Below, in pieces: positions 24,191-34,265 of a stretch of DNA of 64,000 nt (its first letter is position 1; each line of letters opens with the position of its first letter). The DNA is from Agriotes lineatus (taxonomy: Eukaryota > Arthropoda > Insecta > Coleoptera > Elateridae), in assembly GCA_940337035.1 (NCBI GenBank), contig OW679197.1, positions 35,718,466 to 35,782,465 of the forward strand, written 5' to 3'. The notes beneath the pieces were generated by a model. It saw only the letters and a program-made list of their open reading frames with translations, was not told where the DNA came from and searched no databases. Made by a program: the position numbers and the translations under genes.

Positions 24191-24669
24191 AGAAGTACGG
24201 ATTAATAAATTAGGGATGACAAAGCAATTAATTCGACTCTAAAGCGAAGTTTATTTTATGGCAGTTTTTTTACAATCGGAATTAATTTATATACCTATCA
24301 GAATTAATACACGAGTTTGTCTTGAGTTCTAATGATCGTATGATATTTTTGGAGTCGAAAATTGAACGAACACCTTGTAAAGTAAAATTAAAATAGTACC
24401 TTTGTTAAGTGTTATAAAAACATATCAAAGCTGCCAAACCTAGCTAATTCTATTTAATAATAAAAAACTAGACGTAAGAGTATTCTTGATTTTTAAATCA
24501 ACTTATAAATTCGATTAGTGCACATAAAGAAACCCCATTGCAGTGAATACAGGGTCCGGAAAAGATGCGGGGGTGGCAGATATTTCTAAAACTATGAGAG
24601 TTACGTAAAATGTGTCCATATAAAAGTTCTAGGTGCAAATGCGGTGCACATTACTAAAATAGTTTTGAT
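24191..24669. other. Spacer with a TACAGGGT element edge at 24,547
   Basis: The word TACAGGGTCC at 24,547 resembles the ends of the inverted-repeat element just to the right and may be the left edge of a related element whose right end was not found. Confidence 0.35.
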
Positions 24670-24673
24670 TATA

Positions 24674-25356
24674 CAGGGTGGCTCAAAAAGTGTGATGAAT
24701 CAAACTTACCTTTTTTAACGGAATGCTCTTTTTTAATAATAATAATAATAATGGTGAGGCACTAATAGCCCATGAAGGAGCTTGGCCTGCAAGGCGGAAG
24801 GTCTGAGCTTCCGTACCCTCGCTATCACACCCGGCTGTCGCGTGTCAAATTCATGACACGTGGTGATGTGTTGAGCATCACGCATTAGACAACCGCATTA
24901 TTACTCATTGTTCTTTCGAACTCAGGTCCCCAACTATTTAAAGCTACTGGGTAGGCCACCGCCAGGCATCGATCTGGGATTTAACTCCAGACTTCCGCAC
25001 CGCAGTCCAGTGCTCTAACCACTGAGCTGCGCTGGCGCTTCTCTTTTTTTAGGTAGCCTAAAAGTTTTGCATTGAAATACTAGTAGCTATTTTGATATCA
25101 AGTTGTATGGGTCTAACGTAATTTTTGGAGATATTAACGATTTTGTGGAGATATTTGTGGCTGGGTTTTTATTATTTTAAACTTTGTTTTATGTTTTTGT
25201 TTGGAGAGCTCAATGCTTGAATTTAGAAGTATGAAGTAACATATCAAAACATCAAAAGAAAACGCATTCAAAGGGCTGTTTAAAATAGAAAAATATTAAG
25301 GAAGTTTCATTTGAAAAAGTCAAAAATATTAAATTTGCAATTTGTTGAGCACCCTG
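24674..25356. mobile_element. TA-flanked inverted-repeat element (CAGGGTG ends) carrying a SINE
   Basis: The left end CAGGGTGGCTC and the right end GAGCACCCTG are inverted repeats, and both are flanked outside by TATA (24,670-24,673 and 25,357-25,360). This fits a TA-targeting DNA transposon or MITE of the Tc1/mariner type. Without the inserted SINE it is about 370 bp and has no transposase. The interior block 25,062-25,135 (AGTTTTGCATTGAAATACT) recurs inverted at about 25,495-25,580. Confidence 0.65.
24731..25044 (-). repeat. tRNA-derived SINE inserted in the element above
   Basis: On the minus strand the head (from 25,044) reads GCGCAGCTCAGTGGTTAGAG (A box) and GGAGTTAAATCCCAG (degenerate B box), and the copy ends in an (ATT)n tail at 24,752-24,733. 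Both sides show CTCTTTTTT, a probable target duplication. The tRNA-like acceptor ends GCGCCAG and CTGGCG could pair, so the source tRNA is well preserved, but the long body and tail show it is a SINE, not a tRNA gene. Confidence 0.8.
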
Positions 25357-25739
25357 TATAGCACTTATATCCGCAACCACTAATTTAGACTCGAAAGGTA
25401 ATTCACGAAAATAAAACTTTTTGGTAACGTTTTCCTTCATTCAATTGTTTTCTGTTACTTACAGCAGCCGCTTGAGGTTCAGCATTTTTTTGCTTAAAAT
25501 ATCTCCAAAACAATTGTCATTCGACCAATACAACTTAATATGAAAATAATAAGTATTTCAATGCAAAACTTTGATGGCACCGCTACGAGAGTATACTTGA
25601 GGGCCCGCCGCCAGCTAAATTCAGTGAAGACGGAATGTAGTTCTTAATATGATGTTATTACCAAATATAATGAGCGCCAATAAGTCCTTAATTACAATAA
25701 ATATTCCTAGATATGTCGAGAACTTATAAACTAAAATAA
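25357..25739. other. Spacer with an inverted relative of 25,062-25,135
   Basis: The stretch 25,495-25,580 contains AGTATTTCAATGCAAAACTT, the reverse complement of the block inside the neighbouring element, so it is probably a second fragment of the same family. Confidence 0.45.
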
Positions 25740-26660
25740 TCTCAACAGGCAGCAGTACAATATCCAAAATAGAAAAGGCAATATTAACGAAATAAGACAC
25801 ATAAATGACATAAACAGTGCGTTGAATTTATTAGACAAACGCTGCATATAATAGCCACTACAACAATTCGTAAATACGTTAAAAGGCATAGGAATTTAAC
25901 AATGCGCGATTCAAGAGTAGCTACAATGAATAATCAGCAATGTTAAGATGGACAAATGGTAAAAGGAAGCAGTATATGTTGAATGCAGCAAACACTTTCT
26001 AAACAGGCAAGACAGAGACAAGAACAAGCTGTGGTCTACTGATAAATTTCTAAATTAATGGAGACAGCAATACCACTTAAGAACAGGAACAAAAAAAATA
26101 CAGGGAAACTTAAATAACAAGGAAGATACGAGGGCTCACGGAAAAGTGACCCCAAGGCAAAGTTTTAAAAAAATGCTGCTACTGTTAAGCGCAAATATGT
26201 AAATACTTTGAGAAAGATGGTAAAACAATGTCTTAGGTTAAGGAGAAACTAAAACGCTGGTAATAATATGTTGAAGAACTGTTTAGGAATTGTAACTTAA
26301 TACAGAAGATACCAGAGATACACAAAACGAAAATAATTGGTACAATAAAGTCGATTAAAATTTGAAACTAGACCAAGTGAGCTATTATGTCAGCTACTAA
26401 AGCTCTTTAAAAGAACATCGCCTTAGCTACTAACCTTTTCAATACTATACACAAAACAGGCGTAATTCCCAATAATTTGCTGATGTCAACGTTTGTCGCC
26501 ATACCGAAAAAAAACACATTATAGAATACGGTGGTCACCGAATGCTTATATTATTTATAAGTCATAAGTTAACATATTTCCGAGGATTCTTCGCCTTAAG
26601 AGACCGATGGGAACTATAGAAGATGTTTTTGCTTTTAGGATATTAATTTTGAAATATATG
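25740..26660 (+). pseudogene. Decayed LINE: linker and start of the reverse transcriptase
   Basis: Plus-strand pieces in shifting frames: NRKGNINEIRHINDINSAL near 25,770, YVEELF near 26,270, then NLFNTIHKTGVIPNN and STFVAIPKKKHIIEYGGHR at about 26,435-26,540, and FFALRDRWEL near 26,590. The IPxxxxxSTFVxIPKK pattern is the early reverse-transcriptase block of insect endonuclease/reverse-transcriptase LINEs. Many stops and shifts show an old copy; the catalytic core is missing. Confidence 0.75.
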
Positions 26661-26716
26661 CTACGACTTTTAACTGACTAATGTGCGATTTTCTCATACG
26701 GCCAGATAAGAAAATA

Positions 26717-26849
26717 ATAGTAGATTATGCAATGAGGGAGAGAAATGCGTTATTTTGCTGAGGTACAATTTCTGACTCGAGGGCGAAGCCCGAGAGTCAG
26801 AAATTGCACTGAAGCAAAATAGCATTCTCTCCGAGTTGCATATACTATT
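26717..26849. repeat. Foldback hairpin with CTCGAGGGCGAAGCCCGAGAG centre
   Basis: Left and right halves are imperfect reverse complements over about 60 bases: for example ACAATTTCTGACTC on the left and GAGTCAGAAATTGCA on the right. The apex (about 26,776-26,797) is GC-rich. The outer ends (AATAGTAGATTATGC / GCATATACTATT) resemble those of the hairpin at 27,371-27,507. Confidence 0.7.
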
Positions 26850-26999
26850 TTTTCAACGTTGCAGGAAGATTTAAAACGAAAACCCGTTTTTTTAAACGTC
26901 ATTTATTGACATTTTAGTTACAATTATTTTAAAATTAGTAGCCTTTGGTAAATTTTAAAGTTGATGGCACTGTAAGTCATTATGACAAGAGCTCACAAT

Positions 27000-27091
27000 T
27001 ATGTCAAATTTGAGGTTAGTAGCTTAGGTTTTGCGTCAGTTTATGTCAAAACTGACGCGAAACCTAACCTGATAACCCCGAATTTACCATA
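27000..27091. repeat. Palindromic repeat, copy 1
   Basis: Contains GTCAAATTTGAGGTTAG, TAGGTTTTGCGTCAGTTT and, answering it in reverse complement, AAACTGACGCGAAACCTAACC. A second copy of the same palindrome lies at 31,191-31,281. Its right arm is more decayed than its left. Confidence 0.7.
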
Positions 27092-27237
27092 GATTACCAT
27101 AGATACGGTAACATTTTTTATTCGCAATCACATTGTAATGTGTCAATTTCATGACATGACAACAGCTGGGAACTAGATGATTACTTGAAACTAGCCAGGA
27201 AATTATTACATACCCCGAAAAATATTACATACCTGAA

Positions 27238-27299
27238 GAGTGGGGTGTTTCCATGGTAACAAAACATGGAGTGGGTTGTTTTCATGGTAACAAAAATAT
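27238..27299. repeat. Tandem duplication, period 31 bp, two copies
   Basis: The unit GAGTGGGGTGTTTCCATGG... is followed directly by GAGTGGGTTGTTTTCATGG..., both continuing GTAACAAAA. Two mismatches are visible in the aligned core. Confidence 0.8.
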
Positions 27300-27370
27300 T
27301 AGCTACATCAAGATATCTATTATTCAGAATTCAATTGTAGTTATTTTTAAAATTAGATGATTGCAAATAA

Positions 27371-27507
27371 AATAGTATACATACCACGGTGGAAAGTTTC
27401 ATCCCTGTCTCGAGATAAAGTTAACCTCGACGCTACGCGTCTCGGTAAACTACCTAATCTCTCGACAGTAATGAAACACTTCCCACCTCGGTATGTAATA
27501 TACTATT
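27371..27507. repeat. Foldback hairpin
   Basis: AATAGTATACATACCACGGTG on the left answers CACCTCGGTATGTAATATACTATT on the right; the inner arms GTTTCATCCCTGTCTCGAG and CTCTCGACAGTAATGAAAC also pair. The apex is CGACGCTACGCGTCTCG. Its ends resemble those of the hairpin at 26,717-26,849, so the two may mark the ends of one larger element of about 790 bp. Confidence 0.7.
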
Positions 27508-27610
27508 ACTTTAGTCCCTAGGGGCTAAAGTAATTACTTCTGTCCCTAGAGATTAAATGAGCTACTTTAGTCCCTGAAATAAGTGACTAAAGGGCCAACT
27601 TTAGTCCCGC
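27508..27610. repeat. Cluster of CTTTAGTCCC words, partly palindromic
   Basis: ACTTTAGTCCCT occurs at about 27,507, 27,562 and (as CTTTAGTCCCG) 27,599. Inverted GGCTAAAGT and GACTAAAGGG words lie between, so the first unit forms CTTTAGTCCCTAGGGGCTAAAG. Function unknown. Confidence 0.6.
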
Positions 27611-27619
27611 TAGTGCAAA

Positions 27620-27915
27620 AACAATAATATTATTGGAATCATGCAGTAGCTATACTGAAACCAAAGAGAAGTTATAAAAACTGAATAAATTCAAATAGAA
27701 GTAAGGCAAGTCTGTAAAACAGCGTAAATAACATTAAAGTACGTCTCAATAAATACCATACAGTTCGCGACGGTGCTATAGTAGTGGAAGAATGCAGTGG
27801 ATACTATCAAGATTCAGTAAATCAAGTTACTAATTACGAAAACAATAGCGACTGGCATTGAACATAAGAAAAACAAAATTCATAATATCATCAAGAAACT
27901 CCTCAGAATAGACTT
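27620..27915 (+). pseudogene. Decayed LINE reverse-transcriptase fragment
   Basis: Plus-strand pieces: IEVRQVC (family GVRQGC) near 27,696, a degenerate catalytic box followed by GAIVVEECSG near 27,775, and LNIRKTKFIISSRN near 27,858 (family LNxKKTKxMxxS). Order and spacing fit a reverse transcriptase with the YADD aspartates lost. DNA at 27,915-28,160 may hold a C-terminal LINE piece on the minus strand, but the evidence is weak. Confidence 0.7.
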
Positions 27916-29935
27916 CTTTCACTCGTTCCCATTCCATGTATTTCTATCTTGAGCTGACGTCATTCAATATCTTCCTACGATTTACTGGTTTGGAGTATTC
28001 CAGCACTTCTTCGGGTCTCTCGTGACCTCCATTGCATCACTACCTTGGTCGGTTTTTTAGTATCTCTTGTGAAATACAGCTTCTCGCTATGCTGCGGTTT
28101 GAGCCCCACAGTTGTGAGCTATATTGAAATGCTTCGTTGAGTTGCCCTTCCATTGGAACGTTAAATTAAAATGACAACCCTTAATATTTTTATGTTAATT
28201 GCCCTGTTGTTTACGTAGTTAGCTCAGTACACGAGAAACCCTTACCTTATTTGAAGTCGTGGATGGAAAAGTTAACATCTGCTAAAGCAGGAAGCTGGCC
28301 TGTACTTGTAGTACTCTTGGACTGAAAGTGACTTCAAATAAAATAATGGCTATTGGCTATGGATTATTAACGCGCGTTAGCTTATGGCTACACGCGATTA
28401 CAAATCAACCAATAGCAACATAACTGTATCTGAAATACATTTACATTCTCACAATATTAAAAGATTCTAAAAAATTGCCTTTAATACGTAAACATTGAAC
28501 TGCATTGAAATCGGTCGTCTGGACTTTATGCATTAAACCCAGGATTCACGATTTGCGTACGTATGTATTTGTCTATTAAGCACATTCCTTTACGATCGCA
28601 AAATATTCCTACAGCTCAATGTAAGCGCTTATCGCTCAAACTGCAAACACGCCCTGTATCAGGTTACCTTATACTCTAGGACTGAGAACTACTGAATAGC
28701 ACTTCGATTAGACTACGTAATTTTTGAATTACTCGTTATATGTAACCCTCCCGCGAATGCCGCCGGGGAATCATCTTGATTCTGGCTGTCGCCTATCTGG
28801 CGGCTGTCATCACGGTACAGTTGAGAAGCTAAGAAACCGCTTATCGATCGGCTTCGCAATTACGTACTTACTCAGTACACGGTGAAATGGCGTTTACTTG
28901 AAGTGCAAACATGGCTTGCTATACACAAACACTTATGTAGTAAACTTTATTCACGGACGATTTCCGGCGTTTTGTATTTAGCTGAGAGTCACTTACAAGC
29001 ACGCGATCTCGGGTTTAGCCCGGCAACGACTGCCTTTAAGTTCTCGACGACTGCCGTTGAATTTTCGTTTGAAAAGGCCGTACTTGCACTTTTCTTTATG
29101 CTAGATTACAACAAATCAATATAATTAACAATGAAAAAGCATGCAAACGCAAACTGAGTAGATATATGTAAATGTTAAAATAAACAATTCAGGCAGGGCC
29201 GCCAGATGCCCGCTTCACTTGCCACAATTTGAGTCCACCAACACTTGCTCAATACGATTCATAACATTATCAGTTTTAGTACATATAATTCATTCACAAT
29301 GTTTTCTCTACTGGGGCTGTTTCTATTAGGTTGCATGCATGAATTGTAATAGAAGCTCAACAGTGACAAGAAAGAACACGGTATTTTTATATCTGCTTTA
29401 TTTAAATTGTTGCAATTTCAATGTCAAAATTCCGAAAATTTTATAGAAGGAAACAAAAATGGGAACTGGCAAACAATGCAAGACTTCAAAAATTATAACC
29501 ACAAATTGAAAACAACATAACTCAATTTTGTCATGTCTAGACAAAATTTTCACTCTAACATAGCCTACTCAGAGGAGGAAACATTGTGAATGGATTATAT
29601 GCCTCCATTCACTCCATCTGATTGTCAGCAGGATTTGTATGAGTGAATGGGGTAGATCTTCTGATATCCAGATTCTTCAGTTGGTTCTACAGATTGATAC
29701 CAAGTATCTCTCATTAATTGTTTCTTTTAAATTAATACACCTAAATGAAAAACCATTTATAATAATTGATTTAAAACTGCAGAAAAAAGAGAAAACATAT
29801 ACAGGAATGCAATATACAGCACTTTTAAACCACGGCGTCTTTTACAGATCAATATTTACTTGGAGAGGAATATTAAATGTTTATGTATATACACTATAGT
29901 TAAGAGCGTAATGTGTCACGTTACAGCCCCAGTGC
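27916..29935. other. Spacer; unassigned GC-richer patch at 28,740-29,130
   Basis: The patch includes an 80-codon plus-strand open frame (28,882-29,124) with no recognised domain. Nothing else could be supported. Two 86-codon-or-shorter frames further right are in AT-rich DNA and look random. Confidence 0.4.
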
Positions 29936-29991
29936 CATAAAGTACTTTACGGCTCGCTAATCGACACTAAGCGGGGCGTAAAGTACTTATG
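29936..29991. repeat. Short hairpin with CATAAAGTACTTTACG arms
   Basis: CATAAAGTACTTTACGGCTCGC on the left pairs with GCGGGGCGTAAAGTACTTATG on the right around a loop of about 14 bases. It could be a factor-independent fold or a small foldback repeat; no flanking gene exists to make it a terminator. Confidence 0.6.
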
Positions 29992-30239
29992 ACTCTCTCA
30001 GTTCCTTGTTTGTCAGTTTCACAAGCAATGACATTCTTAGGTGGCTAAAATTGATAAAAATTATCGATCTGGTTTTAATTGTAAATATTCTGGTCTGTAT
30101 ATAAAATATTGTATGCACCTCGTGCGTACCAGTTTTTTTTTCTTATTCCTCCTAACTTAGATTGAGAGCTTGTTATCTACCACATGAAGTGCAATATTGT
30201 AAGCTTTCATCGAGCGTACCCCTGGCAGCTAGTTACTAT

Positions 30240-30398
30240 TACTCAGTAAAAGGTACGATGAATGCGCTCTCGTAGGAGTTACGATCACCAAAAAATTTCG
30301 TGGTATGGTAATCCACTATTCTGCAGTGAGGATCGAACTCACTACCTGGCGACTAGAATGCAAACACCTTACCAAGCGTCTATCCGCTCGATCCCTTG
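30240..30398 (-). repeat. tRNA-derived SINE
   Basis: On the minus strand the head (30,398-30,320) reads GGGATCGAGCGGATAGACGC (A-box-like) and GTGAGTTCGATCCTCAC (a well-formed T-arm/B box). The body continues to about 30,240. It differs from the SINE heads at 5.7, 22.1, 25.0 and 62.1 kb. Confidence 0.65.
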
Positions 30399-30477
30399 TT
30401 TTTCTTTTCTTGAATTTAGGCTCCACTTCTGTGGTCTTATCAACAGTAATATCCCAAGTGCATTAAAATAGCCGATT
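30399..30477. other. Short spacer
   Basis: Between the SINE and the next hairpin; no feature seen. Confidence 0.4.
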
Positions 30478-30641
30478 AAATTTTGACTTTTTCTGTCAGA
30501 ATGTTTTGCTAAGAAATATGTTAAGTAAATTTGCCGCTCAACAAGAATCCCGAGTACGTAGCACGAGGGATTTTGGGGCGGAAAGTTTACGAGATATATT
30601 TCTTCAGAGCAAAACATTCTGACAGAAAATCGTCAAAATTT
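30478..30641. repeat. Foldback hairpin with AAATTTTGAC ends
   Basis: A 164-bp imperfect palindrome. Left AAATTTTGACTTTTTCTGTC answers right GACAGAAAATCGTCAAAATTT; AGAATGTTTTGCT answers AGCAAAACATTCT; the apex is ATCCCGAGTACGTAGCACGAG. Arms pair over about 75 bases, so a transcript would form a long hairpin RNA. Probably a MITE. Confidence 0.75.
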
Positions 30642-31190
30642 ATTCAGGCTAGTTTACATGCACGCGGGATGTTTGGCGGGATTATTTCCTGAATAAATAG
30701 ATAGAATTCAGTTGGTGAAGCACATTTAATAATTATGTTATAATTATGCACAAGCGATTAAATTTTGATACATATTTAACCGCGGTTAAATTTTGACGTT
30801 TGAATTTTTGTCATTGTTAAACTGACAGAAACCATAGTGATTACGTATTATTATGGATATGAAGGAAATAATCATTGTTATCTATTTCATCCCATTGCTG
30901 TCTGTTTGCATTTGGTAGGTATTTAATGGTATATTACGCAACTAGTTTAGAAAGGTAATGTTTTACTGGACAAGTGTGGCTAGTTTGAGTACGAGGATTA
31001 GCGAGTACTTAAACGGCGTAAACTATTTTATCGCATTTCATAAGAAATGTGATATATTAAATATTTATATATACTAAATGTCAAAACACAACCAAGCTGA
31101 GCAGAACTTATTTCTATGTACTAAAGCACAATAAGCAGCTCCAGTTGATATTATGCGTTTGGCGGATCTGAAGTGGTGGCACCGCACATC
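30642..31190. other. AT-rich spacer, nothing recognised
   Basis: No feature supported. Confidence 0.4.
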
Positions 31191-31281
31191 TATGTCAAAT
31201 TTGAGGTTAGCAGGGTAGGTTTTCCATCAGTCTATGTCAAAACTGGCGCAAAACCTAACCTTCTAACCTCGATTTGACATA
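31191..31281. repeat. Palindromic repeat, copy 2
   Basis: TATGTCAAATTTGAGGTTAG at the left end answers CTAACCTCGATTTGACATA at the right. It is the same family as 27,000-27,091 and the more symmetric of the two. AGGTTAG words overlap the insect telomere unit by chance or descent. Confidence 0.75.
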
Positions 31282-32779
31282 TACTTAAAGTGCCCACCAA
31301 CAATACACTTGAGCATTTCCAAACGTAAAACGTGTTAGTATGCAGAAAAGTACCACATTTATAAACGATTTTAAATGTAGAAATGTACTACATTACCAAA
31401 TGAAATGTGATGATATAATTGATTTGTAAGAAATGTTACTAAGCAAAGCATTAGCCACTACAAATTTATCAGTTACTCTTCTAAATACTATTTCTTGCGT
31501 GATAAGTCTCGCCCTCTTACTTTGTACCTATATTCTCCAACTAAAGTTATTTATTTACATTATAGTGACATTAAGTAGGCGCAACAGCATGGCCAGATTC
31601 CTTTACTAAATATTGTAATAAAATATTTGCCTTACAGTTTTCTTTGTATCCCCTAGTAATTATATAATAACATGTTCAACGGCATTGAACTTATTAATTA
31701 ATTCAATAAAAACAACATTATACTAATAATACCTCTAAGCCGTAGGCAGACTTTCCACTCCGATTTTACTTCGGTGGGAGGATGAAGTTTGGAAAATTAT
31801 ACGATCAAACTGCTTTTCATCCCGCAAACCAATGGCGGCACATCAAAGCTGCAATATTAAAATTAGAAATCGCCCTTATTAACTGAGTTGGATTTCTTTC
31901 TTCGGTCTTCGGAGTCTTCTTTTGGGATTTTTTTGAGTTCCGATTTCTCTTCAGTTCTATTTACGGCAAAGGCGAGAAATTGAGGCTACAATGCACCTTT
32001 TGCCGCTAAAGGGCCGCTTTTAACTTAGATATAATATTCATTAATTAACATTATTCTTATCGTGATCGCAATTATTTTCAATTTAGTCACAAAAAGTGCT
32101 CCGAGTTCATATCAAGGTTCAGTAGATTTACCTTTTCTATTAAAGTAAATTAAAAAAATTGAAGGGCACTGCAATCCACTTAGGAGTTTGGCCTGAGACG
32201 TAGGAAACCTAAATCTGTACGATAATCTCGAAAACCTTTTTGTGGCGTAATATAATTCATGAACTAAATCTGTATCTTCGCCTCTTTCATAAAATCGTCT
32301 CCTATTTTGAGTAATTTTAGTGCTTTGGCTGTTTTCTTCTATTGGCCTATTTTTACAATCTATGTTCTAATTAGCTGACTAGTACGCCAATGTAATGAAT
32401 GGCTTAAATTTAAAAGAACAAACAGGACACTATTTCTACATCTCATTTGGGCATTTTGTGCTTACCTCAGTAAGCTACGTAATGAATAATTTCTTATGTA
32501 ATTGTTTCCGAAGATTTTTTATGTTGTGATTTGAGCTTGCAAAGAACATGGCGTAAATAGCAAAAGTGTGATGTGGTTACAAAATTAGAAAATACGATAG
32601 AATTTAGATTATTATCTCAATCCAGGGATCAAGGATTGATGGGAAAGAGCAAAATTAATAAGGAATTCTTATAATGTAGATACGGCAATGCCGATTCCTA
32701 ATCATCGAGAAATTCTTGAGTCGATAAATGCGATATACAAATACGTGTCCGATTAGTTTACTTCCGGAGCATTTGTTCC
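31282..32779. other. AT-rich spacer, nothing recognised
   Basis: No feature supported; 31,740-32,010 is slightly richer in G+C. Confidence 0.4.
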
Positions 32780-33370
32780 TATCAATTTGCACCTGTCACA
32801 TTCGTCAACAGCTAATTAAAATAGCTATAAAATAACCGAGGAACAGCTCCTTTGATGTCTTTATTCCCCAGCGAGAGCTCAGTTATTTAGGCGGCCATTA
32901 TGTTTTCCATATTTCAGGAACGTTATTTTTAATTTGGGATCAAAATTAAATCGCATGGAATTGCCGACGCGGTCAATAATTCCCGCAGTTCGACTAAAGG
33001 CTACCAGCGACATTACACGATGTCAACAGCTTGCGTTTATCCCTAAAATAAATAATTTAATCTTAGGCCGCACTGCAAGAAGCTCCAACTCTTCCATAAC
33101 ATAAATTCTCGGGTTATTTCAAAATATTTTGGCCGCCGCTTAATTGCTATTCGCCAGCTTTAATTTTGTCGATAAATTCCTTTTATCCAGCCGCGATCGT
33201 AACTAATATTTAATTTTTGTGCGCTCTTGTCCTGGACATATATTACGCCGATGATTGGTCTGTCGTTCATAATTAAGCTATTAACCGTCAGCACGCCAAT
33301 GGATTACGCTTAATTCCGGCTCGCTTTTTACGACTTTTATTATGGATCAGATTCCGGTTTAAGTCTTGGT
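32780..33370. promoter_or_regulatory. Candidate cis-regulatory block
   Basis: Contains several homeodomain-like sites in a balanced, CpG-containing background: CAGCTAATTAAAATAG (32,807), GCTTAATTGC (33,138), CATAATTAAGC (33,268) and GCTTAATTCCGG (33,308), with GGCGGCCATTATG and GGCCGCCGC words between. No coding frames, microsatellites or transposon motifs. Enhancer function is inferred from texture only. Confidence 0.3.
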
Positions 33371-33690
33371 TATTTTACGCAAGATTCTGGATCTAGCTTT
33401 AAGCTCTCTAATGAGGACTAAAGTTGCGACACTAGATAAGAACCTGCCGCTCTCGTTTTATTGTCTTCTTATACCTATTAAAAGCTTTCAGATCCAATGT
33501 CGGATTTTAATAGTGATTATTGAATATAAAAAACCAGTCGCTTGTTTTTCGGATCATTTTCAATAACCTGAGCTTAAGTTACTTTTTTACATACAAAAGT
33601 GAATCGAGTTTTAGTTTATTTGTGATAGATTGGCACATCGGAATTATTACTTTATTTTTTCTGGCGAACAATCACATTTATTTGTTGCTA
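33371..33690. other. Spacer, nothing recognised
   Basis: A short chance frame at 33,366-33,566 has no motif. Confidence 0.4.
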
Positions 33691-34265
33691 CACTAGTAGA
33701 CAAATTTAAGACGAATGAACAAGTATGAAGAAGTTACAGTATTTTACTATTACAACTGACAAGGAAATATTACAATTGAGAATTTTAACGATTCATATAA
33801 ATTTAAAAAAATTACATACTTCGTAAGTATGGAATGTTTACGTTCCATACTTTGAAACCAATTCTGTGTAATTTTACAGTAGAAACGCAAAGCATTTGAA
33901 AAACCCATTCCTATATGAAAGTAAGCAATTTTGTAAGTAGTGATGAAATATTACGTTGAGACTTTTTAAAACTTACTTTTGAATTTACATGAAATAATAC
34001 AATGAAGATCAAGAAACAGTTAAAGCAAAAGAAGAGGTTGGTTTAGCGCCGAAAAATTATATTGCATCTAACCCGAAATAAGTATAATAGTATTACTCTT
34101 CGATATATTTTCATAGAAAGGACGAAAACTTACGAAGTATGTAATTTTTTTAAATTTATATGAATCGTTAAAATTCTCAATTGTAATATTTCCTTGTCAG
34201 TTGTAATAGTAAAATACTGTAACTTCTTCATACTTGTTCATTCGTCTTAAATTTGTCCACTAGTG
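33691..34265. mobile_element. TA-flanked MITE with about 140-bp terminal inverted repeats
   Basis: The left arm (33,691-33,826) and right arm (34,132-34,265) are reverse complements with almost no mismatches; the tips read CACTAGTAGACAAATT and AATTTGTCCACTAGTG. TA dinucleotides flank both tips (33,689-33,690; 34,266-34,267), as for Tc1/mariner-type insertions. The 300-bp interior has no transposase, so the element depends on one elsewhere. Near-identical arms suggest a young copy. Confidence 0.8.

Noticed and set aside
24960..25044. Functional tRNA gene
   Set aside because: Although acceptor-like ends could pair, a long body and an (ATT)n tail follow, and the B box is degenerate; it is a SINE.
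28882..29124. 80-codon open frame in a GC-richer patch
   Set aside because: No domain, no splice or promoter context, and no second copy.
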